Positions 10,493 to 23,578 of a DNA stretch of 64,000 bases are shown here, piece by piece; position 1 is the stretch's first letter; the number at the start of each line of letters is the position of its first letter. Source of the stretch: Favolaschia claudopus. Taxonomy: Eukaryota; Basidiomycota; Agaricomycetes; Agaricales; Mycenaceae. Where the stretch lies: the NCBI GenBank assembly GCA_037176885.1, contig JAWWNJ010000034.1:806001-870000 (forward strand), read 5' to 3'. The position numbers and the translations under genes are program-made. The notes below the pieces were generated by a model. The model searched no databases and was not told the origin of the DNA. It saw only the letters and a list, made by a program, of their open reading frames with translations.

Positions 10493-12043
10493 ATGGCGGC
10501 ATCCGATATCTCTTGCCCCAAATGCGCCCATTGTTTCAACCTCTCGGATTTCGACCTCCCAGAATTATCCACTAGTAACGTTTTGGAAACCAACGCGATA
10601 CCCGAAGAAACCGACCTTCCTCTTCTCTGCGAGTTTCTCGCCACAGGCCGCTCACGCATGGCCAGTCTGAGCGCCAAAATCAAGCTGCTTCAATCAGCCG
10701 TAGAGACACTGTCTGGGAAAAAGAACGAACTGGATCTTGCCATTAGGAAGCATGAAGGCAGTCTCTCTCTTTCCCGACGATTGCCGTCCGAGATTCTGGC
10801 ATTTATATTCCAATTTTCCGTTGCTGCTCAACCCTACCGCGCTCCGTGGATTGTGAGTGCCGTCTGTGCACGTTGGCGGTCAGCGGCGCTATCACATCCC
10901 CGATTATGGGCATCGCTCCACTATGGTCAACTCTCCAGGGGCCGAAATCAAGACCTCCTCCAGTACGAGACCCAGCTTTTTAGATCCGGCCAAGTGCCTC
11001 TGGACGTTCAGTTCATCGTTGGAGATTGGTTACCGGAAGACGGTCTGACTGAAGTCGAAAAGTCCATACTGCAGCTTTTCTGCAATCACGCTAGCCGTTG
11101 GGAGGCCGTATCGCTGCGTGGAGAGCACTGGTTCTTTGCCCATCTCGGACAGTGTATACAGGATCCTTTTACCTGTTTGCGGAAGATCAAAGTCGAGGTT
11201 AGCCGCATGGTCTCTGATCCCGTCATCACGGTGGATATTTTCCGAGACGCTCCGTTATTGCAAGAGGTTCAGGCCAATCGAGAGTTGTGGGGAGCACCTC
11301 TTTCGATGGCGCTGAATTGGACGCAGTTGGCGAGATACGGCGGTAGTAACACCTGGATTGGCCATCTTCATACGCTCCAAGTCGCCTCCAATCTCGTTGA
11401 CTGCTCATTGGAGATCCAGGGCGATTTTGCCTCCTTCGAGGCACCAACAGCTGTCCTGTTACCTCACCTTCGTCGCCTTTCCCTTTCCCACCCCCAATTT
11501 TTGCAGTTTCTCGAGACCCCTTCGCTTTTGGAACTGTATTGTGATTACGACGCCAATACGGTGAATTCCTTCATCCGCAAACAGAATTGCACATTGCAAA
11601 AATTGGTTATGTGGGAATGCGGAGTTCCAGGTGACGCTGCGATCCTGATACGCCTCATCGAGACACTCAAATCATTGGTAATCTTGTGTTTGTTATTCGA
11701 ACCTCCAGTCGAGTTCCTCGAGCATATGTCGAGTCGAGTCGATACTCTGGCCCCTTCCCTGACACATTTTTCCACTTTTCTCCGCTTTCCTGGCGCTATG
11801 GACGACGATGGAGACCTCGTGCAAAATCACCTCATACAAGCGATCGAATCGCGCTGTCCAATCGGACGATTAAAGTCCGTCAGGCTCTACAGCATCAAGC
11901 CCTTGCTCATCCTCGATCGTTTGGAGAAACTCAAGGCTGACGGTCTGAGCTACGCAGTCTTCGACGGCCTTCGTTTCCTGTCTCTGGATAAGGTGGATCT
12001 AGAGGATATACCTCCAGAACTTACAATATTCACCATGGAATGA
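10493..12043 (+). CDS. F-box-like protein, subfamily B (516 aa)
   Basis: This single-exon protein is probably an SCF-type substrate receptor, but its partner and target are unknown. From the ATG at 10493 it begins MAASDISCPKCAHCF, a small Cys cluster (CxxCxxC). A short linker and a coiled coil (about residues 50-95, ending in LDLAIRKHEGSLSLS) lead to an F-box-like core (RRLPSEILAFIFQFSV...IVSAVCARWRSAALSHPRLW, about residues 100-150). The rest is a long Leu-rich body with LRR-like periodicity, including YGGSNTWIGHLHTL and LLELYCDYDANTV. Its closest relative in the window is the pseudogene at 20409-21940, which shares the Cys motif and the GGSNTW motif. The F-box-like assignment rests on the LPxEIL...WR...LW pattern typical of Agaricomycete families. 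The fact that an intact frame survives while a sister copy is broken supports function. Confidence 0.75.
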   Translation: MAASDISCPKCAHCFNLSDFDLPELSTSNVLETNAIPEETDLPLLCEFLATGRSRMASLSAKIKLLQSAVETLSGKKNELDLAIRKHEGSLSLSRRLPSEILAFIFQFSVAAQPYRAPWIVSAVCARWRSAALSHPRLWASLHYGQLSRGRNQDLLQYETQLFRSGQVPLDVQFIVGDWLPEDGLTEVEKSILQLFCNHASRWEAVSLRGEHWFFAHLGQCIQDPFTCLRKIKVEVSRMVSDPVITVDIFRDAPLLQEVQANRELWGAPLSMALNWTQLARYGGSNTWIGHLHTLQVASNLVDCSLEIQGDFASFEAPTAVLLPHLRRLSLSHPQFLQFLETPSLLELYCDYDANTVNSFIRKQNCTLQKLVMWECGVPGDAAILIRLIETLKSLVILCLLFEPPVEFLEHMSSRVDTLAPSLTHFSTFLRFPGAMDDDGDLVQNHLIQAIESRCPIGRLKSVRLYSIKPLLILDRLEKLKADGLSYAVFDGLRFLSLDKVDLEDIPPELTIFTME

Positions 12044-12222
12044 GACTGGTAGCTGGCAGTTTCTAGAGACAGATGGCGAACTCTTGTATCGAAATCGTTC
12101 AGGCTATTGTATCATCATCCTTTCTGTATCGGAGGATCTTGCATTCAAACAGGCATACCACATTACAATACTAGTAGTCCCGGTAAGGAATAGGAATGGG
12201 AGTTATTCGCCGAGTCCCAGAC

Positions 12223-12237
12223 GTGACAGGTTGTCAC
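12223..12237 (+). promoter_or_regulatory. GTGACA-ggtt-TGTCAC-type inverted repeat before F-box pseudogene
   Basis: The arms GTGACA (12223-12228) and TGTCAC (12232-12237) lie 31-45 nt upstream of the ATG at 12268. The position suggests that 12268 rather than the earlier ATG at 12196 is the ancestral start. Functional role inferred. Confidence 0.35.
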
Positions 12238-12267
12238 AACCTCTTTCTGCCACCCTCTGACGCCGCC

Positions 12268-13901
12268 ATGAACGCAACGGCAGCGTCCTCTGCAAGTAAA
12301 CCATGCTTTGCAGGAGACAAATCCATCGAACAGAGCAAGATACCCAGAGATATTTTGGATACCAATGATCCAACAGCGGAACATAATCTTTCTGCCATTC
12401 GAGACTTCGTTGCTCGCGGAAGCGCTCGTCGCGCGTTTTTGGATGGAAAAATAGCCCCACTGAGGGCAGAACTGGACAGACTTCTCGAGGAGCGCACCGC
12501 TCTTGACACTGAAATTCGAAAACACCAGGGGGCTCTTTCACCACTTCGCCACCTTCCCACCGAAATTCTGTCGCTTATATTTACCTTTGCCGTTCTGCCA
12601 CAGGAACCCATACGGAATTACATGGGTTTCCCTCTTATGGACATGAAAACAGGACCATGGCCTCTGAGTGCCGTTTGTCGCCGATGGCGTAGTATCACAC
12701 TGTCTTCCCCGCGTCTCTGGGCATTCCTACAGCTCGATTTTATAGACGAGTTGCCTGACGCGCCCTCCATGTCAAGAGTCGTACCTATGGTCGAAGCCCA
12801 TATCGCTCGCTCGCAGAACACCCCTCTCTCCTTCACTTTTTCTACCTTTTATGACATGAGTCTATCTCAGACCGAGGAGGAAGTGATCGAACTCCTGGCA
12901 GAGCATAGCGACGTCTGGGAAGTCGCGGTACTTTATGGTCCACCCATTTTATACGAGCGCCTGCGCAGCTTCTACCCGACCTTCGACAATTTGCGCACGT
13001 TGGATGTGGCCATCATTGGCGACGATGAGGAGAGCGTTATCGAAGACGTCTTCGCCGATTGTCTTGATTTGCAGGACCTCTTCGTCAATTTTGACCTCAA
13101 TCGGGATATATCCGTCACTCCTCCTGCGTATGCCACCCATTTACGTCGATACGGCTCGCAGAATTTGTGGAAGCACCATATCGAAATCTTGACCGCTTCG
13201 ACTCAACTCGTAGAATGTGCGTTGCAGCTCCTCGACCCTCTGCCCTCGTCAGGCTTCAAGATTCAGCTCCCCAGCCTCTGCCGCCTCGCCATAGAAAATG
13301 CTATTTTACTCAATCTCCTGGACACTCCGTCTCTCCAGGAGCTGTATTGTTCTGAGCATACAGCAGAGTTGCACGGACATCTTCAAAAGCTCCCCAAGCT
13401 GTGGAAGCTTTTCGTCGGTGAACCCTCTACACCCATAGGACTTCTTACCTTCTTTCATGCCGCGAGGAGCATCACGTCCCTCTGTATATATCTTCACATG
13501 CCCTCTGCCCCCGAATTATTCGAGATTCTCGGGCCACCAACTGAATACCAAGAAAATGATGCTCTCCCAAACTTGCATACCCTCGCTCTCTGCCTCGGCC
13601 CGCTCGACTACGACCTCGGAACACCCTTTGATGAAGAGCAGCTGATGCGTGTGTAGTAGAAAGTCAGTGGCGTGACGGTAGCTTGCGGTCGTTCCGAATG
13701 TGCGCGATGCTCTACGTGCCATCCAGCGACACAGGTAATCGTCTTGATAACCTGCGGAAGCAAGGCATGGATGCCAAGCTGGAGCCGCAATCGAAACAAG
13801 TGTATGAAAGGATGGTACCCCGAGATTTCCGTCTATACGATGATAATTATTGCATGGTGGAGCGCTTGACGAGAAGAAAGCTCAGGGACAAGTCCTCCTA
13901 G
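12268..13901 (+). pseudogene. F-box-like gene, subfamily A, with a C-terminal frameshift
   Basis: The open frame from 12268 (or the earlier ATG at 12196) encodes the family N-terminus (IPRDILDTNDPTAEHN, FVARGSARRAFLDGKI), a coiled coil, the F-box-like core (LRHLPTEILSLIFTFAVLP ... LSAVCRRWRSITLSSPRLW) and the LRR-like body. At 13648-13650 the frame reads ..EEQLMR and then hits TAG TAG, because two extra nucleotides (GT, 13651-13652) stand in a GTGTGT run. Resuming at 13653 in the shifted frame gives VVESQWRDGSLRSFRM and a complete family C-terminus (KQVYERMVPRDFRLYDDNY) up to the stop at 13901. All intact relatives have this tail. It is either a recent pseudogene, a truncated but working protein, or a sequencing slip in the dinucleotide run. 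Confidence 0.75.
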
Positions 13902-14325
13902 TCGCGTCTCGGAGCTTGCGCTACAATGAAAATACTTATGTACCTTCTTAACGTAGAAATAATAGGAGGCAGGTAGAACAACGAGATGCTTAGAAGATGC
14001 GCGAAAAACAATAACAATGACTTTTCGATAAAGGCGCACAAAGAGTACTTAGACCGGTCTGTCTACTAGAAAATAAGTTTGCTATGAACGATTGTCTCAA
14101 ACCGAGAGATCGGTTATCACCGGTCTACACCAAGAGCATCGGGAGGTACCCACAAGCTTACATGCCTTCGGCAGGATGTTCTTTGCATGCCTTTCCAATA
14201 CCTCAAGAACTCAGGTGGATCTCCGCAGAGACCTGATCATTAAATCATCGAGCAGGTCTAATTTCTTGATACATGTAATAAGGTCCTACATACAGTCTAA
14301 ATTGTGGGGTGAATATACTATCTGT
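13902..14325. other. Convergent intergenic region
   Basis: It lies between the 3' ends of the frameshifted F-box gene and the GH47 gene. Only short chance frames are seen; presumably it holds both 3' UTRs. Confidence 0.5.
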
Positions 14326-16666
<2,341 letters not shown>

Positions 16667-17191
16667 CCCAGCAGTTAGCTTCAAGGTCTGGAGTCTAGGC
16701 TAGCGCATTGAGCAGCGCTCCAAGCTAGGAATGCAGGAAGCGTCGAGCCCAGCGTTGGAGGCAGCATTGACGTACATGGTCAGGACTTAACTTAGACTTA
16801 GCGACCGGCTAACTCCGAATTATGTAAACGATAATATTTCAGAATCTAAATTGACTGTTTGTGCTCGATTTCACCTGCAGCTCGTCCACTTTAAATCTGC
16901 CTCGTTAACGTTCTGTCCTCATATCCGACGACTCACCCGATTCTCGAATGAAACGCGGAGGGTGCTCGATTTTTATACACGCGAGCTCCACGTCGTATCC
17001 ATGAATAGGCAGGCAGACATCTCCAGATCTCAGCATCATGATGACCATTCTGGCTGTCCCGATTTTGCTCACTGTTCCCTCGAATCTATGCCTCGGATTG
17101 GTCCGACACAGCAATGAATAACCTCTGGTAACACGGTCCACTGTTCTCCCAGTTTCATCCCTTCCTCTCCTTCGTCTTTCACCTGCGGACC
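16667..17191. other. Divergent promoter region, GH47 and seven-helix protein
   Basis: About 525 nt separate two divergent start codons. Short chance frames only; no clear TATA or long repeat was seen. It must hold both promoters. Confidence 0.5.
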
Positions 17192-18546
17192 ATGGACTCG
17201 TCCAATGAGGATGCATTCCTCAGGATACAAGTCTGGGGGATGTTCCTAGGAAGTCTCACTTTCGGTGTATACCTGGTTACTTGCGGCGCCTGTTATTCAG
17301 CCTTGTTCTTCCCGGCGGCACGACACAGAGGTACCAATGAGATCAATTGGCCTTTGTTGTTTCTCTTCTTCGTTTTCTTCGCCAAGGCGACGTCCTCTGT
17401 TGGCGTCCACCTCTATCTCAACTTGCAAACCGTTACAACGGCAGACCTTGATGCGGCCGCCCGACTATTCAGAGACGGGTCAAGACCAATTAACACCTGG
17501 AAGGTGAATTCTCAATGCGAAGCCGGGCGTCTTGTCAGCTTGACTTGCCCGCCATACATAGTACATCACCCATCTGCTAGAATCTGTGATAGCCAGTGCT
17601 TTCTTTGTGCGCATCCTTACTCCGTCGCTTCGTCGTATCTTCATACCTTTACAGATATACCGGTGTTGGCTCATCCACTACCGATCGTGGCTCGTCGTTG
17701 CCCCCTCCATTGTATTTTGGCTCGCCGCAGTGGCCCTCATGGGTGTCGTTATTCATGTCGACACTTCCCTCAATATCAATGGGTTCTTTGCCATGTCGCA
17801 ATCGCGTGTATTTGGTTCATGCTTCTGGGCAATTATAATCGCTGTCAATGTGGTTACCACCGGTACGGAATCTCTCTCATGCATCACTCGACGCCGAGGA
17901 TTGAATTTCTCTGTCCAGGTCAGATTGCATACCGCATCTACCGGGTCGGCGCGCTTGCCACAGTCCGTCCTGCTGCCCAAATTCGCTCCACAGACACCAT
18001 GTCCTCTCCACCACTTAAGAATTCAAGCGAAGGCGTTGTTCCTTACCACGCAACGAAATTCGCCACCCACCTTGTCATCGAGTCCGGAATGATCTACACC
18101 GGGATGTCGCTGCTCGTGTTCTTCCTGTTCGTTGCTAACAGCAATGTTGTGTACACCGCTATAAACGTCGTGAGTACTTAGTCGGGCTCTATGAGTAAAT
18201 CTGTACTGATGGCTTCCAATTTCTCCGTTTCATTAAGCTGGTGCAAAGCATCGGAATTTCATTCAACCTTGTCGTCATCCACAATAGACCCCGCTCAAAC
18301 CACCATCCCTCTTTCCTCGCCGAGCTAAACAGCGTCCCACTTCAGTTCACCTCTTCCAATTTAAGCGTGCCTGCCAGCGCTATCGAATTCGCATATCCCA
18401 AACACTTTACCCCACGACGCAAAAATCCAGTACCGCCCGCTGATATCGAGATCGCGCATACGAAGGAGGATATCAGCCAGTCCTCTCTGGCGCCGAGCAT
18501 AGCGGCGATACCGCAAAACAATTATTCGCGGCAGTCAATCCATTGA
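17192..18546 (+). CDS. Seven-transmembrane protein of an Agaricomycete-type family, function unknown (374 aa)
   Basis: Five exons were resolved: 17192-17503, 17562-17606, 17655-17862, 17919-18169 and 18238-18546. They give a 374-residue protein with seven hydrophobic helices. These are VWGMFLGSLTFGVYLV, WPLLFLFFVFFAKA, YITHLLESVIASAFF running into IYRCW, WLVVAPSIVFWLAAVALMG, FWAIIIAVNVVTTGQIAYRI, ESGMIYTGMSLLVFFLF and LVQSIGISFNLVVIH. A Ser/Pro-rich cytoplasmic tail of about 85 residues follows. The layout and the YRCWLIHYRSW pattern after helix 3 match the large group of GPCR-like integral membrane proteins seen in mushroom-forming fungi, none with a firm function. The 45-nt second exon encodes only YITHLLESVIASAFF, and the frame is lost without it. 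A sensing role is plausible but not shown. Confidence 0.75.
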
Positions 18547-18691
18547 TGTAGCATCTACTCATATGTAACAGCATTCCTGGAGGCCAATGTATGATACTAA
18601 TGTGAATTGTATCAATCTATCTTACACGGACGTTTGTTGGAATACGCGAAGTACAACAACGTCTATTCTATTCCACGATAATTTTGTAGCT

Positions 18692-19852
18692 CTAACAATT
18701 ATCACTGAGTAAACAGTGGGAGGTGCGGGGATCTGTTCGGGTTCGAGCATGCGGTGGAATAAAATCTGGTTGCCCACCCAGCGACCCCCAAATATCCCCG
18801 ATATAATTGGTGGGCTCAATGCCCTCCGCGAAGGTAGTCTCCCATCCATCAATGATCCCTCGAACGACCTTCACGCCGGCGGCTCGTAGGTTCACGAGAG
18901 CCGGTGGGAATCCCACTGGCGCCGCGAATAAATTTTCAGCCGCATCTCCGCCCTCGGGTGGGCGATCGAAGTCTGAGCCGGAACGCATAACGACTATGCG
19001 CGAGAAATCCACGAGTCCTGAGACAGCGCCGCGCAGAAGAGCGTGGAGCACGGCGTTGTCCTCTTGCTGCGACGAGCAGTAGACACCATGACCGTTCGTT
19101 AGCACTACCGTGGTATTTTCGAAGCTCTCTGCCAACAAGGCCCCTGACCAGTACGTGTCCGATGTGAGGGTGTCGCATGGGACTATAGAGGGCGGGGCAG
19201 CACCGACAGCAAAGACGTCGCTCGACGAAGATGCGTAGGTCGCTCGGAGACGTTTACATTCGTCCGTATCCGTTAAGGTCGCCTTCTGCGCAAATCCCAT
19301 CGCCACTTGCCGCAGCGCATCGTTGACCTCGAAGACCTCTGTGCCATCAATCCAGCCCGGATATTCACCTGGCTTGTTGGCTCCCTGGCCAAAATACCCC
19401 GACGCAAAATGCGCGGGCTTCTCCCGCGCGTCAAACTCGTGCTGGAGGCCGCCCTGCACTGCGTATCTCGCGAATGTTACAGAGCCAATAGTTGCGTGCC
19501 GTGGGCTCACTCCAGCGATACCCGCGAGCACGAAATACGTCGACTGCAGATCAAAGCGAGGAGATTGGGAAAGTAGGAGGGAAGAGATGGTCGATGCAGC
19601 GTTTATCTCTGCCTGCCCAGTTATCACCTGGCATATATCCCCATCCTGAGTGCAGTGTACATCCGGGAAGAGAGCAGAGAGGCCAGGGATAGTGAAGTTT
19701 CGCGCGAGGAGGTTGAATTCCGGGATGTTGTGCCATTCAGTTGCTTCTGAGCGGAAGAAATTGACGATAAAGACGCGGGGCTTGATTACGTCCAAGTTGC
19801 GGTATGCGCTGCCGGCCAGAAGAGTTGAGAACACAGATTGAGCCCAGAACAT
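18692..19852 (-). CDS. NUP-type purine nucleoside permease homologue (386 aa)
   Basis: The protein is a single exon from ATG 19852 with a signal-like N-terminus (MFWAQSVFSTLLAGSAY). The family body follows: LDVIKPRVFIVNFFRSEA, TYFVLAGIAGVSPRHATIGS, ALLAESFENTTVVLTNGHG and the region GLVDFSRIVVMRSGSDFDRP. Related fungal proteins (Candida albicans NUP) take up purine nucleosides, and the fold belongs to the nucleoside phosphorylase superfamily. The reading frame extends upstream to a GTG at 19867 but no earlier ATG exists. The C-terminus after SLGGQPDFIPPH is short and Arg/Thr-rich and could hide a missed intron. The 3' end is convergent with the seven-helix gene, 145 nt away. Confidence 0.8.
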   Translation of the reverse strand: MFWAQSVFSTLLAGSAYRNLDVIKPRVFIVNFFRSEATEWHNIPEFNLLARNFTIPGLSALFPDVHCTQDGDICQVITGQAEINAASTISSLLLSQSPRFDLQSTYFVLAGIAGVSPRHATIGSVTFARYAVQGGLQHEFDAREKPAHFASGYFGQGANKPGEYPGWIDGTEVFEVNDALRQVAMGFAQKATLTDTDECKRLRATYASSSSDVFAVGAAPPSIVPCDTLTSDTYWSGALLAESFENTTVVLTNGHGVYCSSQQEDNAVLHALLRGAVSGLVDFSRIVVMRSGSDFDRPPEGGDAAENLFAAPVGFPPALVNLRAAGVKVVRGIIDGWETTFAEGIEPTNYIGDIWGSLGGQPDFIPPHARTRTDPRTSHCLLSDNC

Positions 19853-20408
19853 CGAGCCCGTGTCCACGACGAAGGATGACAGTTGCGGGAGAGGTGAAGG
19901 GAAACGAGAAGAACAACTCGTTATGACTCATCAATTCTTTCAGAATTGTGTCTCAGTATGGTTAACGGCAAGGTTCGCGGTCTTCAAGTGGCTACATGGA
20001 CTGAGTATTAGGTTCTGCTAAGTAAGTTACGGAAACTTCTTGTGCAGTCAATGTAAGTACTGTGACATGTAGAAAACGAACGAAGTGTCTTGGAAAAAAA
20101 CATGGAGACTGCAAAAGGGTATTACAGACAAGTCGGCAAGGTGTCGACGGCCCTTCGAATACAGAGGTATCTGCAGGGCTGGAGCGCTGGTAATGTATAG
20201 GAATCGTAATGCCGCGTCAGTATGCGTTCGGCGGGATTGAGATCTCAAGAAAAATTGGAGGGGATGTGGCCCAAGATTGACGCAGAGCAGAGTCAAATTA
20301 AACAGATTGAATGATGTTCACAATCCAGCGGCTCATGAAACTGGGACACATGTGAGAGACTTGCCCGATAGTGACAGAGACTGAGCTTACCGACACGTAT
20401 TTCGATGA
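19853..20408. other. Intergenic region upstream of the NUP-type gene
   Basis: No gene is seen. It contains the NUP promoter and the region beyond the ancestral stop codon of the F-box pseudogene (20409-20411). It is moderately AT-rich with only short frames. Confidence 0.45.
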
Positions 20409-21940
20409 TCAGGCCTCGGAGAAAATCCAGAGGTCAGGAGGGTATTCATCCCGACGGCGCCTGTCGTCGCTGGAGATTAGGCATTGCATACCCTGGAGCT
20501 GCAGCTGTTCCATTCTATTGACCAATTGCGGATGTGGTCTGCAGCCTTTCCAGAAGATGCTGGTCGATTTCAGACGGCCATCTTGCCATCGGGATTCGAT
20601 CATTTGTAGCAGCAGCTCTAAATCGTCTTCTAAAAGCCATGAGTCGGTGCCGGAAAAGTATTAGTAAGTTGAGAAATGTGCCATATGTGGTAGCCTGTTG
20701 GCTGCTGCAGATACCAGATCGCGGTGAAGATCCACCGACAAAGGAAGCCACAACACCAGACTTGTAACATCTGGCACGGCCTCGACGATGGCGGTCAAGT
20801 CCCTGCGTTCGATCGACTCTCCAGACATGAGGAGTTTCTGCAGTTTCCCACCATGTCTGCGAACGAACGAGGGAACTGCGTGCAGGTCGTTAGCACAGTA
20901 AAGTTCCAGGAGAGCAGGAGTTTCGAGACACGATAAAAAACCACTATTTGAGAATGAAAGACGCTGCAAACGCGGTAACAAGATCGGCGCTGGCGGCAAA
21001 GGAGAGTCTGGCATCAGGACAATGTCCGGTGCACAGTCGACAAGGTTTGAAGCAGTCGCGAGAGCATGAAGATGGCCTGCCCATGTGTTGGAACCGCCAA
21101 ACGTAACCAGCTGGGACCAGGAAAGCGTCATGGGAAGAGGGCGATACCAAAATTCTCGATTTGCCTGAACGCGCTCTAGTTGCAAAGCAGATTGAAAGAC
21201 ATCCATTGGATTGGGGTCGAACGAGTCATAGGGCATCTCCACTGCGAGTTGTCTCAGACGAGACAATGGCGCAGTGATCATCCAACGGATTTCCTCCATA
21301 AAAAGCTGTCGTGGACCCCGCAACGACACGTTTTCCCAGCGGCTGGCATGATCGCACAATAACTGAAAGATACACCGCTCTTCGGGCGACAGGTCATTTG
21401 GGTGCTCCATGTCAACGTCCACCTCGATGCTCAAGGGCAGTGTCCCCGATCTCAGAAGCTGAGCCTCGTACTTGTCGAAAGGGTTATATCTGTGGTAGCG
21501 GATCGAAGTCCAGAGACGAGGTTGGGATAGAGCGGCTGCCCGCCATCGACCGCATACGGCGCTGAGAGTCCATGGAGGATAGTATTCGTTCGATTCCACG
21601 ACGAACTCGAATATGTAGGCCAAAATTTCCAGAGGAATTTGCCGCACAAGGGAGATTGCAGCCTCGTGCTTTGTGATCAAGCTATGCAACTTGTCCTTCG
21701 TTTGAAGAAGCCTATGCACGGAGCGATGCATGAGCTCTACTCTGGCGTCCAGTTCGGCCATCCGTGAATGTCCTTGTGCGATCAAGTTGCGTAGAAAGGA
21801 AATCTCGGAATCATGGGGTGGTTCGTTAGTTTTCAGAAGGTGGTTCAATAGAACTGCATCAGAGAATGGAGTGAAAGGCTGAAGTGGGAGGGGTCGAAAT
21901 CGTGCAAGCATTTTGGGCAAGAGATATGGGACGCTGCCAT
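20409..21940 (-). pseudogene. F-box-like pseudogene, subfamily B (frameshift near start, in-frame stop near end)
   Basis: It is a paralogue of the gene at 10493-12043. At 21940 an ATG opens MAASHISCPKCLHDF, matching the sister's MAASDISCPKCAHCF, but that frame stops soon after. The body (ETNEPPHDSE-like linker, coiled coil, RQIPLEILAYIFEFVV, LSAVCGRWRAAALSQPRLW, FGGSNTWAGHLHAL, LLELYCANDLHAV) is in another frame, so a frameshift lies between. The body then ends at TAA (20661-20663) after HMAHFSTY. Reading past this stop in the same frame gives the expected tail (DDLELLLQMIESRWQDGRLKS...) to a second stop at 20409, where the sister has THFSTFLRF and continues. Two independent lesions make a pseudogene likely. 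A shorter protein from ATG 21911 to 20661 (417 aa) remains possible. Confidence 0.75.
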
Positions 21941-23578
21941 CCCAGCTGCAGGTCAAGCTGCAGGCTAAGCTGCAGGCCAAGGCAGCAAAACTCGAGCAAA
22001 ACGCAACTTTTCAAGTGTGTAACAAGATGTCACAATCCGTCACGGCTTTCATGCTCTTGGTGAGCACTTGGCGAGTTCATTAGTGAAGAAAGATAGGAAT
22101 TTCGTGTAAATGAACTCCGAGTCGGACTACACGGGTATAATGATGCAGATATTCTCCTCCTCCTGATTGGCAGGGTCGAATATTGGTCGTCATGATCTCG
22201 GGGTACCCTCCTTTCATGCAAAACCACTGGTCTAGGGATCAGAATGTTTTCTAGGCTGAATATGTATGCCTTGCCGCCGCAGGTGTTCCGATCTGAGCAA
22301 GCGGTTCGGCAAATCCAAGCCCATCGCATACATTTGAGAGGACTTGTCAGCCGTGCCGCTGTCTCGACCGCAAGGGTCGTCGAACCGAGGTACAGGGCTG
22401 GAGTATAGTATGCAGTAAGGGGAGAAAGGCGATTGAAACGTGCATCGTCGTTGCCTCAGTCCCCTAGCCTCCGCAGAGATGATTGATTGCTCTCGTCGCA
22501 GCAACGGAGGGAAGGAGCAGCGGAAACAGCTTGATACCGCTCCTCTAGTGAGACTGTCTTCAAGCAATTGAGCAGCCTGGTATTTGAGGCAGAGGTCTGA
22601 GAGTCGGATTGTCGGGTTCCTGCCGGAGTCTAGACGAAGGAGAACGTGCTCAAGCTCAAAACCACAGTCCACAAGAAGCAGGCCGACAGGGCGTCCATTT
22701 CCATCTGCACACCATCATCGTCGACCAAAGGTGTTCGCAGAACACACTTTGCTTTGTGTTCTCTTCCGGAGGAAATGTTTGTTGCAACGCAAGTGAAAGT
22801 GGCAGCTGATAAGATGCAGTATATCGGTTTTACTTGGAGCTTTGACCCGCGAAAGCAAAAATCGATAAGGGCCAACTTTGGACGGTACCTGGGAAGCGTC
22901 TACTGACAAGCGAGAAGCCATAGATCTCATTCATGCGCCCGTCATTTCAATTATCTGCTGACTCGGATCACCAGTCCAGAATATTTTGACGCAAAATGTG
23001 CCGCTTTCGGGAGTACATGCGGCACCATTCGACAATACGGGGCTAAGAACAGAAAAGGGCGGCAACCGCGAGAGAAGAATCGGGCCATTTGAGCGGGATT
23101 GAGCCCATGATATGTGGGGAGCAGATCTTGACATTGATGGGGAAGCTTCTGTCAGCGGAAGTATATACTTAGCATTGAGCATGCATCACTGTTCGGGATG
23201 AGTACCGGAAGCATGAGCCAGCTGACGCGGAAATGGGAAAAATGAAGTCCGACTCAGCCAAGAGCCGCGAAGATTCGAATGCTTCACAGCGTCGAGAATT
23301 AATTCGTGAGGAACCGGACTACGAAAAGGGCTCATAGAATCTTGAGTCAACACTTGAGTCCAGCGAAGCCTGAGGGAGATACAGAGAACCTGCCGCTGAG
23401 ATAGTTTTGAGGAAAGACCAAGCCAGTTCCTGATGAAGTCGTGCGACCGCATACGTCAACTGATCCGTATCCGGACCGATCGGTTTTGGCGGGCCCATAC
23501 ATAGGAGCGACGGCTGGTGTAAATCGCGCCCCGCTAAAACCTTCGCCTTTCCTCATCGTACATACTGAAGCAAAAGTC
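21941..23578. other. 1.6 kb divergent region without an identifiable gene
   Basis: It separates the F-box pseudogene and the glycerol kinase gene. A TGTCAC/CGTCAC pair (22028-22043) lies about 90-100 nt upstream of the pseudogene start. Several minus-strand frames of 70-146 codons (22232-22672, 22630-22930, 22931-23182) show no family and do not join by clear splice sites. A 13-nt AACTCCGAGTCGG (22113-22125) recurs inverted at 50856-50868. Confidence 0.4.
21944..21979. repeat. Three tandem 12-nt repeats (AGCTGCAGGtcA type)
   Basis: The units AGCTGCAGGTCA, AGCTGCAGGCTA and AGCTGCAGGCCA lie head to tail just upstream of the pseudogene's original ATG. They are likely a local slippage product in the 5' leader. 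Confidence 0.7.

Noticed and set aside
22232..23182. Group of minus-strand frames upstream of glycerol kinase
   Set aside because: No consistent frame, no recognised motif, and no splice pattern that joins them.
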